DNA of 41,121 bases from Xenococcus sp. PCC 7305. GTDB lineage: Bacteria > Cyanobacteriota > Cyanobacteriia > Cyanobacteriales > Xenococcaceae. Positions 33,816-41,121 of the stretch are shown here, piece by piece. The first letter of the stretch is position 1; each line of letters starts with the position of its first letter. Under the pieces are notes generated by a model that saw nothing but the letters and a program-made list of their open reading frames with translations, had not been told where the DNA came from and ran no database searches. Position numbers and translations under genes: made by a program. The stretch covers positions 1 through 41,121 of the forward strand of contig NZ_ALVZ01000181.1 of NCBI RefSeq assembly GCF_000332055.1, read 5' to 3'.

Positions 33816-34670
33816 TTATTTATATCTAGTAATAAATTCCTGAATAATTTGAAATTTTTGTTGTCCGTATTCAACATTGATAAACTCTCCAATAGGATAA
33901 TCATAATCTGGATTAAATTGTAGGATGATATATCCATTAATAATATTTTTAGAGTCATCTGTCTCTAACCTAATTTGATTTATTTGATCAAAGCCATATT
34001 CCTTAATAATATTTGGTTTAAATATTTTACTTTGAGAAACTAACAAAGTTTTATTAATGCCATCAAATTCGTAAATAGTTTTCATTGGCATAGTGACAAC
34101 ACCTTTTATTATGCTGAATATTAATAATAAGGGAATAAAAAGAGTAAAAAATCCCAATATTAATAACTCTATCCAATTAAGACTGCGCTCTACTGCTAGA
34201 AATTTGTTTTTAAGCTCACCTTTAATGAATTGATTAATTTTGGCAAGTTGTTGAGATGGCTTAAACCAATTTTGAGGTAGTATATATTTAAAATTAACTA
34301 AAGCAAAAGAGCTACTAGGATAATAATAGGTTTTCTGAAAGCCAATAATTTTAAAATATGGAAAATTGGGATTAGTTTGAAGAGCAATGACACTACTTTT
34401 ACTAAATAAAGACTTATTTGCCTTCCTAAGATTGTTAATGCTTGTTTGAGTTAAATGATGATTAATTAGCGATGATTCTTGTAGAACACAATCAACGTGA
34501 TTAAAAGTAGTCTTGTGACAAATTAATGAAGAATCAATATAACTAAAATACACACACCAAATCAGCCAAGTAATCAAAAATACTAAACAAAGAAAATCAC
34601 TAACTAACTTTAAATTAGGATAAGAAGTAAACTTTAAATTTGCTTCACTGATTTTAATAAATTTAATCAT
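33816..34670 (-). CDS. Uncharacterised membrane protein
   Basis: I do not recognise this 284-residue protein. It has a hydrophobic helix at about 25-47 (FLCLVFLITWLIWCVYF), a loop of about 120 residues with two cysteines (CHKTTFNHVDC) probably outside the cytoplasm, a second helix at about 168-190 (LLILGFFTLFIPLLLIFSII) and a C-terminal strand-rich domain of about 90 residues (TIYEFDGINKTLLVSQS; INQIRLETDD) that looks like a PH-type or DUF3592-like fold. Its AT content is higher than that of its neighbours, and no partner gene is adjacent. It could be recently acquired. It is transcribed alone and converges with the CBS gene. Confidence 0.6.
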   Translation of the reverse strand: MIKFIKISEANLKFTSYPNLKLVSDFLCLVFLITWLIWCVYFSYIDSSLICHKTTFNHVDCVLQESSLINHHLTQTSINNLRKANKSLFSKSSVIALQTNPNFPYFKIIGFQKTYYYPSSSFALVNFKYILPQNWFKPSQQLAKINQFIKGELKNKFLAVERSLNWIELLILGFFTLFIPLLLIFSIIKGVVTMPMKTIYEFDGINKTLLVSQSKIFKPNIIKEYGFDQINQIRLETDDSKNIINGYIILQFNPDYDYPIGEFINVEYGQQKFQIIQEFITRYK

Positions 34671-34953
34671 AGCGATAGTTAAGTTTCGCGCAAAGAAACA
34701 AGGAGTCTTCAGATGTCAGTATTTCACTTATATTGAGACTAGAGCTTTCAGCGATCGCAACTCATCAAAGCTTTCCCTGCTCTACATCCTAGTTTGTTGT
34801 CACCCCATCAGAAATCTTATTATAGAAAATAATCACGCCTGAAAATAGTGATTCCCCTCATTAAAAAGTATAAATGCCTTGAGAAAGAAATGTTCGGAGG
34901 CATCATAATACTATTTACCGACTATCGTCATAATCCTCAAATCACTTTTCCCC

Positions 34954-35640
34954 ATGACCCCAGAATCAGAATCAGAAATTTTAGCATTACGCACTAAAGG
35001 TTTAACCTCCAAGCAGATTGCCCGTAAATTAGGACTAAAAGCATCCCAAGTTAATTCTGTGATTAAGCAAAATGCTGAACAAATAGCGATCGCCAAGGGA
35101 AAATCAGGAGAATTAGCGCCAATTGCCGAATGTTTGGTCAATGCTGGCTGTGCAGGGCGTTTGTTAAATAATCAGGAGCTTGACGAGCAGGGTATCGGCG
35201 GGTTAGGAATGGTTTTGGTGGCAAGAAAAACAGGCTATAAGCGTTTTGTGATTTGCAGTTATTTGATTGATTATTGGTGCTTGGGACTAAAAGACACCAT
35301 AGGTGAACGAAAAATGGATGATGTCCAATATCGACAATTTATTGAAATGGCCTTTCAAGGATTTCCCGAAGGTTATCAAGAGATTACCTTAGAACAAGCA
35401 CAGGCAATTGTCTATGGCGCGATCGATTATGCTGCCGGGTTAGGATTAAAACCCCATAAAGATTTCCAGAAAACCGAAAAACATTTAGGTACTTGGAACA
35501 ACCAACTAAAATTAACTTTTGGTCGTGAAGGAAAGCCCTATTTTATGTCAGGGCCTTACGATAATACAAATCAAATCATGCAGACTTTAACCAAGAATGT
35601 TGGCGAAGGAAATTTTCATTACACGATTGGTTTAGAGTGA
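34954..35640 (+). CDS. Helix-turn-helix protein of an uncharacterised conserved family
   Basis: The 228-residue protein has an N-terminal helix-turn-helix (residues 6-42: ILALRTKGLTSKQIARKLGL then SQVNSVIKQN). The rest is a conserved domain marked by CAGRLL, GGLGMVLVARKTGYKRF, YWCLGLKDTIG, AIDYAAGLGLKPHKDF, HLGTWN, FGREGKPYFMSGPYDN and GEGNFHYTIG. I recall similar proteins across bacteria without assigned function. The pattern of conserved aromatic, His and Asp residues suggests a binding or catalytic role, but I cannot name it. A decayed copy of the C-terminal third lies at 24685-24860. It is convergent with the flavoprotein gene, 15 bp apart, and no ribosome site is obvious before the ATG. 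Confidence 0.7.
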   Translation: MTPESESEILALRTKGLTSKQIARKLGLKASQVNSVIKQNAEQIAIAKGKSGELAPIAECLVNAGCAGRLLNNQELDEQGIGGLGMVLVARKTGYKRFVICSYLIDYWCLGLKDTIGERKMDDVQYRQFIEMAFQGFPEGYQEITLEQAQAIVYGAIDYAAGLGLKPHKDFQKTEKHLGTWNNQLKLTFGREGKPYFMSGPYDNTNQIMQTLTKNVGEGNFHYTIGLE

Positions 35641-35655
35641 GCATTAAAAAAATAC

Positions 35656-37200
35656 TTAAGAAAATTTTGTTAGCAAACCCAATAACTTCTTGGTCTTGGG
35701 GGTCAATAAAGTTCGACGGTAAGTATCCGCAGCTTTTTTAATGGCTTCAGCTTGAGTTGGATAGGGATGAATCACACTCGACATTTTACTCAAACCTATT
35801 TTATGCACGATCGCCGTGGTAATTTCGCTAATCATTTCCCCCGCATGGCGAGCCACAATAGTCGCCCCAATAATTTCATCAGAACCTTTCTTATGGAGAA
35901 TTTTAACAAAACCCTCAGTCTCTCCCTCTGCTAAAGCGCGATCGACATCATCAAAGTCAATTTTGATAATATTACAATCAATTCCGTTCGCCTGCGCATC
36001 TTCTTCATACATTCCCACATGGGCAATTTCAGGGTCAGTATAGGTCGCCCAGGGCATAACCAAATCACTAAGTTTATACTTACCAAAACCGAAAGGAGAA
36101 AACAGCGTATTTTTGAGAACAATCCGAGCTGCGGCATCGGCAGCATGGGTAAACTTCCAATTCATGCAAATATCCCCCGCTGCATAAATTTTCGGATTAC
36201 TGGTTTGTAAATTGTCATTAACAATTACTCCTTTTTTCGGATCATATTCCACACCCACAGCTTCTAGATTTAAGCTTTCCACATTCGGTTGTCTGCCAGC
36301 CCCTGCCAAAATCTCATCCACCACAATAGATTCTGTTTGACCATCACAATTAAAGCGAATTTCCTTGCCTTCGGGGGTTTTTTCCACACCTTCCATTTGG
36401 CAGGATAAGACTAATCTAATGCCATCTTTAATTAAAGCCTTTTGCACAATTTCCGCTGCATCGCGATCTTCCTTGTTTAAAACATGATGCCCACGATGAA
36501 ACAAAATAACCTGAGAGCCCAACCGCTGAAAAGCCTGAGCCAGTTCACATCCAATAGGGCCACCACCGATTACCGCTAATGTTTTCGGCGCTTCGGTCAA
36601 GGAAAAGACTGTTTCATTGGTCAAATAACCTACATCTTCGATACCAGGAATTCTGGGTTTGACGGCTCTAGCACCCGAGGCAATGACAGCTTTTTTAAAT
36701 CTAAGTTTTTGTCCGCCGACGGTAATGGTTTGATCACTATTAAAATGACCTTCGCCAAAGAACATATCAACCCCAGCTTTTTTGGAACTAATGGCAGAAT
36801 CCACAGGGCTAATTTTGGTTCTAACTTGTCGCATCCGCTCCATCACCGCGGGAAAATCAATTGCCGTCTCCCCAGAAGAACTAACTCCTAAAGGGCCTGC
36901 ATCACGGATATCGGCAACAGCTCGGGCAGAACGAATTAGACATTTAGACGGTACACAACCGACATTAAGACAATCACCTCCCATGAGATGTTTTTCAATC
37001 AGGGCAACTTTTAACCCTATTCCTAAACCGCCTGCACCTTTTGCCGTGACCAGCCCCGCCGTTCCTGCACCGATCACGACTAAGTCGTATAAATCTGCTG
37101 GTTGAGGATTTTGCCAATCCGACGGATGAACATTACTCAGTAATTCTTGATTGTACTTATCTAGAGGAGAAATTGTTGTAGCGTGTTCTTGCATATTCAT
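35656..37200 (-). CDS. Mercuric-reductase-like FAD disulfide oxidoreductase
   Basis: The 514-residue flavoprotein has the FAD motif LVVIGAGTAGLVTA (near 40), the redox-active disulfide GGDCLNVGCVPSK (Cys77 and Cys82), the NAD(P) motif AVIGGGPIGCELAQ, IYAAGDI near the second FAD contact and a C-terminal dimerisation domain ending in HPYPTQAEA. It resembles proteins annotated as mercuric reductase but lacks the N-terminal heavy-metal domain, and the C-terminal vicinal cysteine pair needed for mercury is not seen (the end reads KKLLGLLTKFS). Mercury reduction is therefore unlikely. The substrate is unknown. It follows a TVP38 gene on the same strand; the two families are often paired or fused. 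Confidence 0.88.
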   Translation of the reverse strand: MNMQEHATTISPLDKYNQELLSNVHPSDWQNPQPADLYDLVVIGAGTAGLVTAKGAGGLGIGLKVALIEKHLMGGDCLNVGCVPSKCLIRSARAVADIRDAGPLGVSSSGETAIDFPAVMERMRQVRTKISPVDSAISSKKAGVDMFFGEGHFNSDQTITVGGQKLRFKKAVIASGARAVKPRIPGIEDVGYLTNETVFSLTEAPKTLAVIGGGPIGCELAQAFQRLGSQVILFHRGHHVLNKEDRDAAEIVQKALIKDGIRLVLSCQMEGVEKTPEGKEIRFNCDGQTESIVVDEILAGAGRQPNVESLNLEAVGVEYDPKKGVIVNDNLQTSNPKIYAAGDICMNWKFTHAADAAARIVLKNTLFSPFGFGKYKLSDLVMPWATYTDPEIAHVGMYEEDAQANGIDCNIIKIDFDDVDRALAEGETEGFVKILHKKGSDEIIGATIVARHAGEMISEITTAIVHKIGLSKMSSVIHPYPTQAEAIKKAADTYRRTLLTPKTKKLLGLLTKFS

Positions 37201-37248
37201 AATTAATTGAAAATTGCTTGTCCTCGAATAGGGGAAAATTGAAAATTT

Positions 37249-37280
37249 ACTGATAACTGTTCACTGTTAACTGTTCACTG
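37249..37280. repeat. CTGTTCA/CTGTTAA tandem repeat overlapping the TVP38 3' end
   Basis: Units of CTGATAA, CTGTTCA and CTGTTAA are arranged in tandem. On the minus strand they encode the last residues of the TVP38 protein (SVNS) and its TAA stop. The repeat is related to 17857-17889. Confidence 0.8.
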
Positions 37281-37995
37281 AAATAGATTCGTCTAAGGCT
37301 TTACGTGCAACTTTGGTGACGTATAGGGTTACGGCAACGGTGGCAATAAACCCAATGATGCGAATTGCCCAAGTAATCGTGGGATTAGTTGGTTGGTCAG
37401 CACCACCAATAGTGGCAATATTACCTGCTAGAGAACCTAGGTAAACGTACATAATCGTTCCGGGAATCATACCTACTGAGCCGAGAACATAATCTTTGAA
37501 AGCAACTCCTGTGACTCCCAGGCCATAGTTCAGCAGGTTAAAGGGAAATATTGGGGAAAGTCGAGTTAATAAAACAATTTTTAGACCTTCTTGGCCCACT
37601 GCTTTATCGATCGCCGCAAATTTATCATTACCCGCAATTTTTTTTGATATCCAACCCCTAGCAACATAACGACCAACCAGAAAAGCTAGGGCTGCACCAA
37701 TGGTCGCCCCGATAAAAACATAGATAGAACCTAGAACGACCCCAAAGACAACTCCGGCCCCCAGAGTCAGAATCGAACCGGGGAGGAAAGCAACCGTAGC
37801 GATAATGTAAATTAGCATAAACGCGATCGCGCCAACTGCTCCCAGACTATCTACCCATTCGAGGGCATTGCGTAAGATGTCCTGGGGATTAAAGCCTCCA
37901 CTACTAGCTGCTTCCTGGGCATTAGCTGGTGCCACAACCAGCAAAAGTCCTAATATAATCAATAATCCTAAATTGAAATACTTATGAATTTTCAT
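37267..37995 (-). CDS. TVP38/TMEM64 family membrane protein
   Basis: The 242-residue protein has a signal peptide (LLIILGLLLVVAPANAQEAA, about 10-30), then the SNARE-associated/DedA-superfamily core: ATVAFLPGSILTLGAGVVFG, LAFLVGRYVARGWI, LTRLSPIFPFNLLNYGLG and GMIPGTIMYVYLGSLAG. Family members are membrane proteins linked to lipid scrambling or transport; substrates here are unknown. It precedes the flavoprotein gene by about 66 bp, suggesting a redox-membrane pair in one transcript. The final four residues and stop come from a tandem repeat. Confidence 0.9.
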   Translation of the reverse strand: MKIHKYFNLGLLIILGLLLVVAPANAQEAASSGGFNPQDILRNALEWVDSLGAVGAIAFMLIYIIATVAFLPGSILTLGAGVVFGVVLGSIYVFIGATIGAALAFLVGRYVARGWISKKIAGNDKFAAIDKAVGQEGLKIVLLTRLSPIFPFNLLNYGLGVTGVAFKDYVLGSVGMIPGTIMYVYLGSLAGNIATIGGADQPTNPTITWAIRIIGFIATVAVTLYVTKVARKALDESISVNS

Positions 37996-38097
37996 AGGTT
38001 TGGAGATTTTATATCAATAAAATTGTACTCACCAAACTAAAGTTCCCAGTATTACCTGAAAATGAGCTTAGAATTCAACTAAATACGACTTAATAAA

Positions 38098-38231
38098 GGA
38101 TGAGGGATAAGTAAGGGATGAGGGATGAGGGATGAGGGATGAGGGATAAGGGATGAGGGATAAGGGATGAGGGACGAGGGATAAGGGATGAGGGATAAGG
38201 GATGAGGGACGAGGGATAAGGGATGAGGAAA
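38098..38231. repeat. GGATGAG/GGATAAG heptamer array upstream of lysE
   Basis: About 19 units of GGATGAG, GGATAAG and GGACGAG lie in tandem, with one irregular unit (GTAAG) near the left end. The array ends seven bases before the LysE ATG. Its period-7 translation gives a long artificial frame on the minus strand, which is not a gene. Confidence 0.95.
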
Positions 38232-38238
38232 GAGGGTT

Positions 38239-38880
38239 ATGACCTGGAGCAGTATTTTTGCATTGTTTGGCACGATGTTTGTTTTGGCTATGATCCCTGG
38301 TCCTAGTGTCTTTGCTGTGGTGGCAAGATCTATCTCATCTGGATTTACTCATGGCCTGATTACTGTTGCAGGGATCGTAGTTGGCGATTTTATCTTCATT
38401 ATCTTAGCCATTTACGGTTTATCTGCGATCGCCGAAACCCTGGGTAGTTTATTTATGATCGTGAAATATCTCGGTGCGGCCTATCTCATTTGGTTAGGAA
38501 TTCAATTGTGGCGATCACGCAATGTCTCGCTCTCAGGGAATCAGCGATCGCATTTGCTAGAGGGGCAAGAAATTAAAGAATTATCTTGGCTAAGCAATTT
38601 TATGACTGGGCTGTTGATTACTTTGGCCGATCACAAAGCAATTTTCTTTTATATGAGTTTTTTTCCTGCTTTCCTAGATTTATCTCAAGTTTCCGTTTTT
38701 GAGGTGGGGATAATTATGGTTGTTGCTGCGATCGCAGTGGGTGGGTCCAAACTTGTCTATGCCTATCTGGCAAATCGAGCTAGATTTATTTTTGAGAGTT
38801 CTAGAGCCAAGAGAAGACTCAATATGACTGCGGGGGCGCTCATGATTGCCACAGGATTTTTTTTAGCGGTCAAAACTTAG
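38239..38880 (+). CDS. LysE/RhtB family amino-acid exporter
   Basis: The 213-residue membrane protein has about six helices. The signature N-terminal motif is FVLAMIPGPSVFAVVARSIS (14-33), followed by GLITVAGIVVGDFIFIILAI and KYLGAAYLIWLGIQLWRSR. The second half begins SNFMTGLLITLADHKAIFFY. It exports amino acids or related small molecules; the substrate is not predictable. The ribosome site (GAGG within AAAGAGGGTTATG) is directly continuous with the upstream heptamer array. It converges on the GGDEF-EAL gene with 23 bp between the stops. Confidence 0.92.
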   Translation: MTWSSIFALFGTMFVLAMIPGPSVFAVVARSISSGFTHGLITVAGIVVGDFIFIILAIYGLSAIAETLGSLFMIVKYLGAAYLIWLGIQLWRSRNVSLSGNQRSHLLEGQEIKELSWLSNFMTGLLITLADHKAIFFYMSFFPAFLDLSQVSVFEVGIIMVVAAIAVGGSKLVYAYLANRARFIFESSRAKRRLNMTAGALMIATGFFLAVKT

Positions 38881-38903
38881 ATTACCGAGAAATAAACTAC
38901 TGT

Positions 38904-40934
38904 CTAAATAGTACTTATTATGGGAATCGAATTAGCAATCAAGCCCTCTGCTTGTTGTTTACTTAGCGGTTTAGCAAAATAATAACCTTGTCCATATTCA
39001 CAATTCAACAATTTTAATTGTTCTAATTGAAAGGAATCTTCAATCCCTTCGGCAATCACTTCCATCTCTAGCACATGGGCCAGAGTGACGATCGCCTTGA
39101 CAATGGCATAATTGCCCTTATTAATTTGAATATCTTGGACAAAGGAACGATCTATCTTTAGAATGTCCACGGGAAAAAGATGTAAATAGGACAAAGAAGA
39201 ATATCCGGTGCCAAAATCATCCATACTCAACTTAATACCTCTATTTTTAATATCCAATAGGGTTTGAGTTGCCACTTCCATATTTTCAATCAAACTACTT
39301 TCCGTGATCTCTATTTTGAGATACTCACCCGACAAACCCGTATTTTGAAGAATTCCGTCAATTTTTTCGAGTAATGAGGGGTCTCTTAATTGTTTTCCCG
39401 AAAGGTTGACACTGATTTGGAGAGAGCATTTTTGAGGATATAGCTCCTGCCATAATTTCATTTGGTTACAAGCCCTTTCCATGATCCAAGTTCCTAGAGG
39501 AATAATCGTTCCTGTTTCTTCTGCCACGGGAATAAATTCGGCGGGAGACACAATCCCTCTCACGGGGTGCTTCCATCTTGCTAGAGCCTCAAATCCAGCA
39601 AGTTTACCAGTTTTCAAAGAGTTAATCGGCTGATAATAAATTAAAAATTCTTCTCTTTCAATTCCCCGACGCATATCTGTTTCCAATTGCAAACGGGTAA
39701 TTGCTCGATCATGCAAGGAACTGTTAAATATTTCATATCTTGCCCGACCTTGTTCCTTCGCGCTATACATTGTCAGATCGGCATCCCTCATAATTTCATC
39801 GGGGTTTTCGTAGCCTTCAGAAGATAGGGCAATGCCAATACTCGCAGAGGTAAACAATTCATAACCCTTTAATTTAAAAGGAACACCAAGAGCTAGATCA
39901 ATTTTTTCGGCAACAGCGATCGCATTTTTGATATTATGAATATTTTCCAGCAGAATTGTAAATTCATCGCCTCCCAATCGGGCCACAGTATCTGTGAAAT
40001 TGACGGTTTTTTCCAATCTTCGAGAAATCTCTATCAGTAATTGATCGCCTACTAAATGACCTGCACTATCGTTCACCACTTTAAAGCGGTCTAAATCGAG
40101 GAATAAGACAGCAAAGACATAATCCGGATGAGCCTTGGCTCTTTTCAGCTCATGATCTAAACGATCCATAAACAAAGCTCGATTGGGCAAACCAGTCAGA
40201 GAATCATGTAAGGCATCATGGAGTAATTGCTTCTCCATATGTTTTCGTTCGGTAATATCAACAATCTGATTGTTGAAATGTAATGGTTGACCTTTAGAGT
40301 CGCGAACTATGACGACTTTTAGCAAAGCATCTACGATCTGGAGATCCCGAGAAATATATCGAGTCTCGATTTGAAAGTCAGATCCCTTATTTTTTAGCAG
40401 TGCTTCTTGTTGAGTCTGATGAAGCTCCAAATCTTCGCTATAGGTAATATCGGCAAAGCTAAGTTTTAATAACTCTTGCTCTTCATAACCGAGAGCTTCA
40501 CACAAAGCTTGATTAACTCTTTTAAACTGACCATTAATCGCTGTAATTGCCATGCCAATAGGAGCCATTTCAAAAGTCAAGCGAAATTGCTCTTCACTTT
40601 TACGCATTGCTAGTTTAGCTAATTTGCGCTGAGTAATATCTTCAGCTATCCCCACAAAGCGATTTACTTTACCCGAGCTATCTCGGATTGGAAAGGCATT
40701 TACAGATACCCAGCGGATCGAGCCGTCGGGACGGACAATGCGGTATTCTTCCTGGAATTCATCTCCAGTGCGGAATTGAGTTTCTAGGGTGGCAAGTGCT
40801 TTAAAAGAATCTTCGGGATGAATCGCAAATAACCAAGATTGGGGATCTTCATAAAGACTTTCACAAGTTCTTCCCCAAACCTGCTCGTAGGCTGGACTAA
40901 TATACAGTATTTCATCAGTTTCAGCCGAGATCAT
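38904..40934 (-). CDS. PAS-PAS-GGDEF-EAL protein, 5'-truncated
   Basis: The 676-residue cyclic-di-GMP enzyme has a first PAS (about 1-105, ending RFVGIAEDITQRK), a second PAS (113-232, ending VDITERK), a GGDEF domain (about 235-405) with intact GGDEF at 321-325, and an EAL domain (about 415-670) with EAL at 449-451, DDFGTGYSSLSYL and EVIAEGIE. Both cyclase and phosphodiesterase signatures are present; the RxxD inhibitory site before GGDEF reads NFTD, so product inhibition may be missing. The first PAS starts abruptly: the frame before the ATG still encodes PAS-like residues (NVREVFF) but meets a TGA 13 codons upstream. The 5' end therefore appears cut off, probably with upstream sensor domains. 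Confidence 0.92.
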   Translation of the reverse strand: MISAETDEILYISPAYEQVWGRTCESLYEDPQSWLFAIHPEDSFKALATLETQFRTGDEFQEEYRIVRPDGSIRWVSVNAFPIRDSSGKVNRFVGIAEDITQRKLAKLAMRKSEEQFRLTFEMAPIGMAITAINGQFKRVNQALCEALGYEEQELLKLSFADITYSEDLELHQTQQEALLKNKGSDFQIETRYISRDLQIVDALLKVVIVRDSKGQPLHFNNQIVDITERKHMEKQLLHDALHDSLTGLPNRALFMDRLDHELKRAKAHPDYVFAVLFLDLDRFKVVNDSAGHLVGDQLLIEISRRLEKTVNFTDTVARLGGDEFTILLENIHNIKNAIAVAEKIDLALGVPFKLKGYELFTSASIGIALSSEGYENPDEIMRDADLTMYSAKEQGRARYEIFNSSLHDRAITRLQLETDMRRGIEREEFLIYYQPINSLKTGKLAGFEALARWKHPVRGIVSPAEFIPVAEETGTIIPLGTWIMERACNQMKLWQELYPQKCSLQISVNLSGKQLRDPSLLEKIDGILQNTGLSGEYLKIEITESSLIENMEVATQTLLDIKNRGIKLSMDDFGTGYSSLSYLHLFPVDILKIDRSFVQDIQINKGNYAIVKAIVTLAHVLEMEVIAEGIEDSFQLEQLKLLNCEYGQGYYFAKPLSKQQAEGLIANSIPIISTI

Positions 40935-40977
40935 GAAAAATACTTCTCGAACATTGCAGCAATTCCAAATTCAAAAA

Positions 40978-41121
40978 TTAAGAAGTATTTGCAGGGATGA
41001 AAGGTTCTGGTTCCGCATCGCCGAGCATAAAGTCGAGGAGATGGTGCCAACTTCGGAATAGTAGATACTTGGACAAAGAGAGGATATCTTGAAAAAAGCC
41101 TTTACGAGTGCCTCTTTGAAG
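40978..41121 (-). CDS. C-terminal end of an unidentified gene (partial)
   Basis: A minus-strand frame enters from beyond the window and stops at TAA 40980-40978. The 47 visible residues include RGTRKGFFQDILSLSKYLLF, then RSWHHLLDFMLGDAEPEP. It has no stop in 141 bases and coding-like composition. I cannot assign a family; a transposase end is one possibility, given that the adjacent PAS gene is truncated just 43 bases downstream. Confidence 0.45.
   Translation of the reverse strand, partial: LQRGTRKGFFQDILSLSKYLLFRSWHHLLDFMLGDAEPEPFIPANTS

Noticed and set aside
35656-37200. Genuine mercury resistance (merA)
   Set aside because: No heavy-metal domain, no C-terminal cysteine pair and no other mer genes.
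38098-38231. CRISPR array
   Set aside because: Seven-base contiguous units without spacers; a simple tandem repeat.
38079-38273. 64-codon minus-strand frame with PHPLS / IPYPSS peptide repeats
   Set aside because: It is only the translation of the GGATGAG heptamer array, which lacks stops in this frame; there is no ribosome site or domain.

Overview
The window is chromosomal DNA from a cyanobacterium. Three things support this: HIP1 octamers (GCGATCGC) recur inside and between genes; the gene families are typical of the phylum (CBS-CP12 fusion, plant-type ferredoxin, caspase/STAND/WD40 protein, PIN-TRAM membrane protein, HupE/UreJ); and heptameric short tandem repeats are scattered throughout. 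I cannot name the genus. No tRNA, rRNA or CRISPR array was recognised.

Layout. 0-7.2 kb: an EI24/CysZ-like membrane protein converges on gltD and gltB, the two NAD(P)H glutamate synthase subunits, which are separated by a perfect 28-bp palindrome. 7.3-12.8 kb: a DUF433/DUF5615 toxin-antitoxin-like pair diverges from a 1510-residue caspase-STAND-WD40 protein, so this stretch looks like a small defence or stress island. 13-17.5 kb: a thioredoxin-like [2Fe-2S] protein, tilS, a MATE exporter, a four-helix-bundle protein and a PIN-TRAM protein. 17.7-23.9 kb: an ATPase relic, then two large putative phosphorus-scavenging enzymes (a phytase-like fusion and a 5'-nucleotidase) that share the same three-repeat C-terminal tail; a Pho-box-like element precedes the second. 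24-29.9 kb: a cobalt-themed region with precorrin-8X methylmutase on the minus strand, a Tat-exported SUMF1 protein, then a cobalt-type nitrile hydratase cluster (beta, alpha, 14K-type activator, CobW GTPase, HupE-type metal permease) ending at a strong hairpin. 29.9-33.5 kb: a ferredoxin with an FdxH-like cluster loop, a stand-alone recombinase-domain protein, then regulators: a four-CBS protein, thioredoxin, a CBS-CP12 fusion and a second CBS protein keeping only a damaged remnant of the CP12 tail. 33.8-41.1 kb: an unknown membrane protein, an HTH protein of uncharacterised family (a decayed copy of which lies at 24.7 kb), a mercuric-reductase-like flavoprotein with a TVP38 partner, a LysE exporter preceded by a heptamer array, a 5'-truncated PAS-PAS-GGDEF-EAL protein, and the end of another gene.

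The most interesting signals are: (1) the thioredoxin / CBS-CP12 / degenerate CBS-CP12 trio, plausibly Calvin-cycle redox and energy control, in which the second copy has lost three of the four CP12 cysteines; (2) the cobalt nitrile hydratase cluster carrying both a 14K-type and a CobW-type maturation protein plus a HupE permease; (3) a perfect 27-bp inverted repeat enclosing the four-CBS gene; (4) short tandem repeats that have entered genes and supply C-termini, an internal WD40 insertion or the translation-start region; and (5) a gene relic that explains a false N-terminal extension of cobH.
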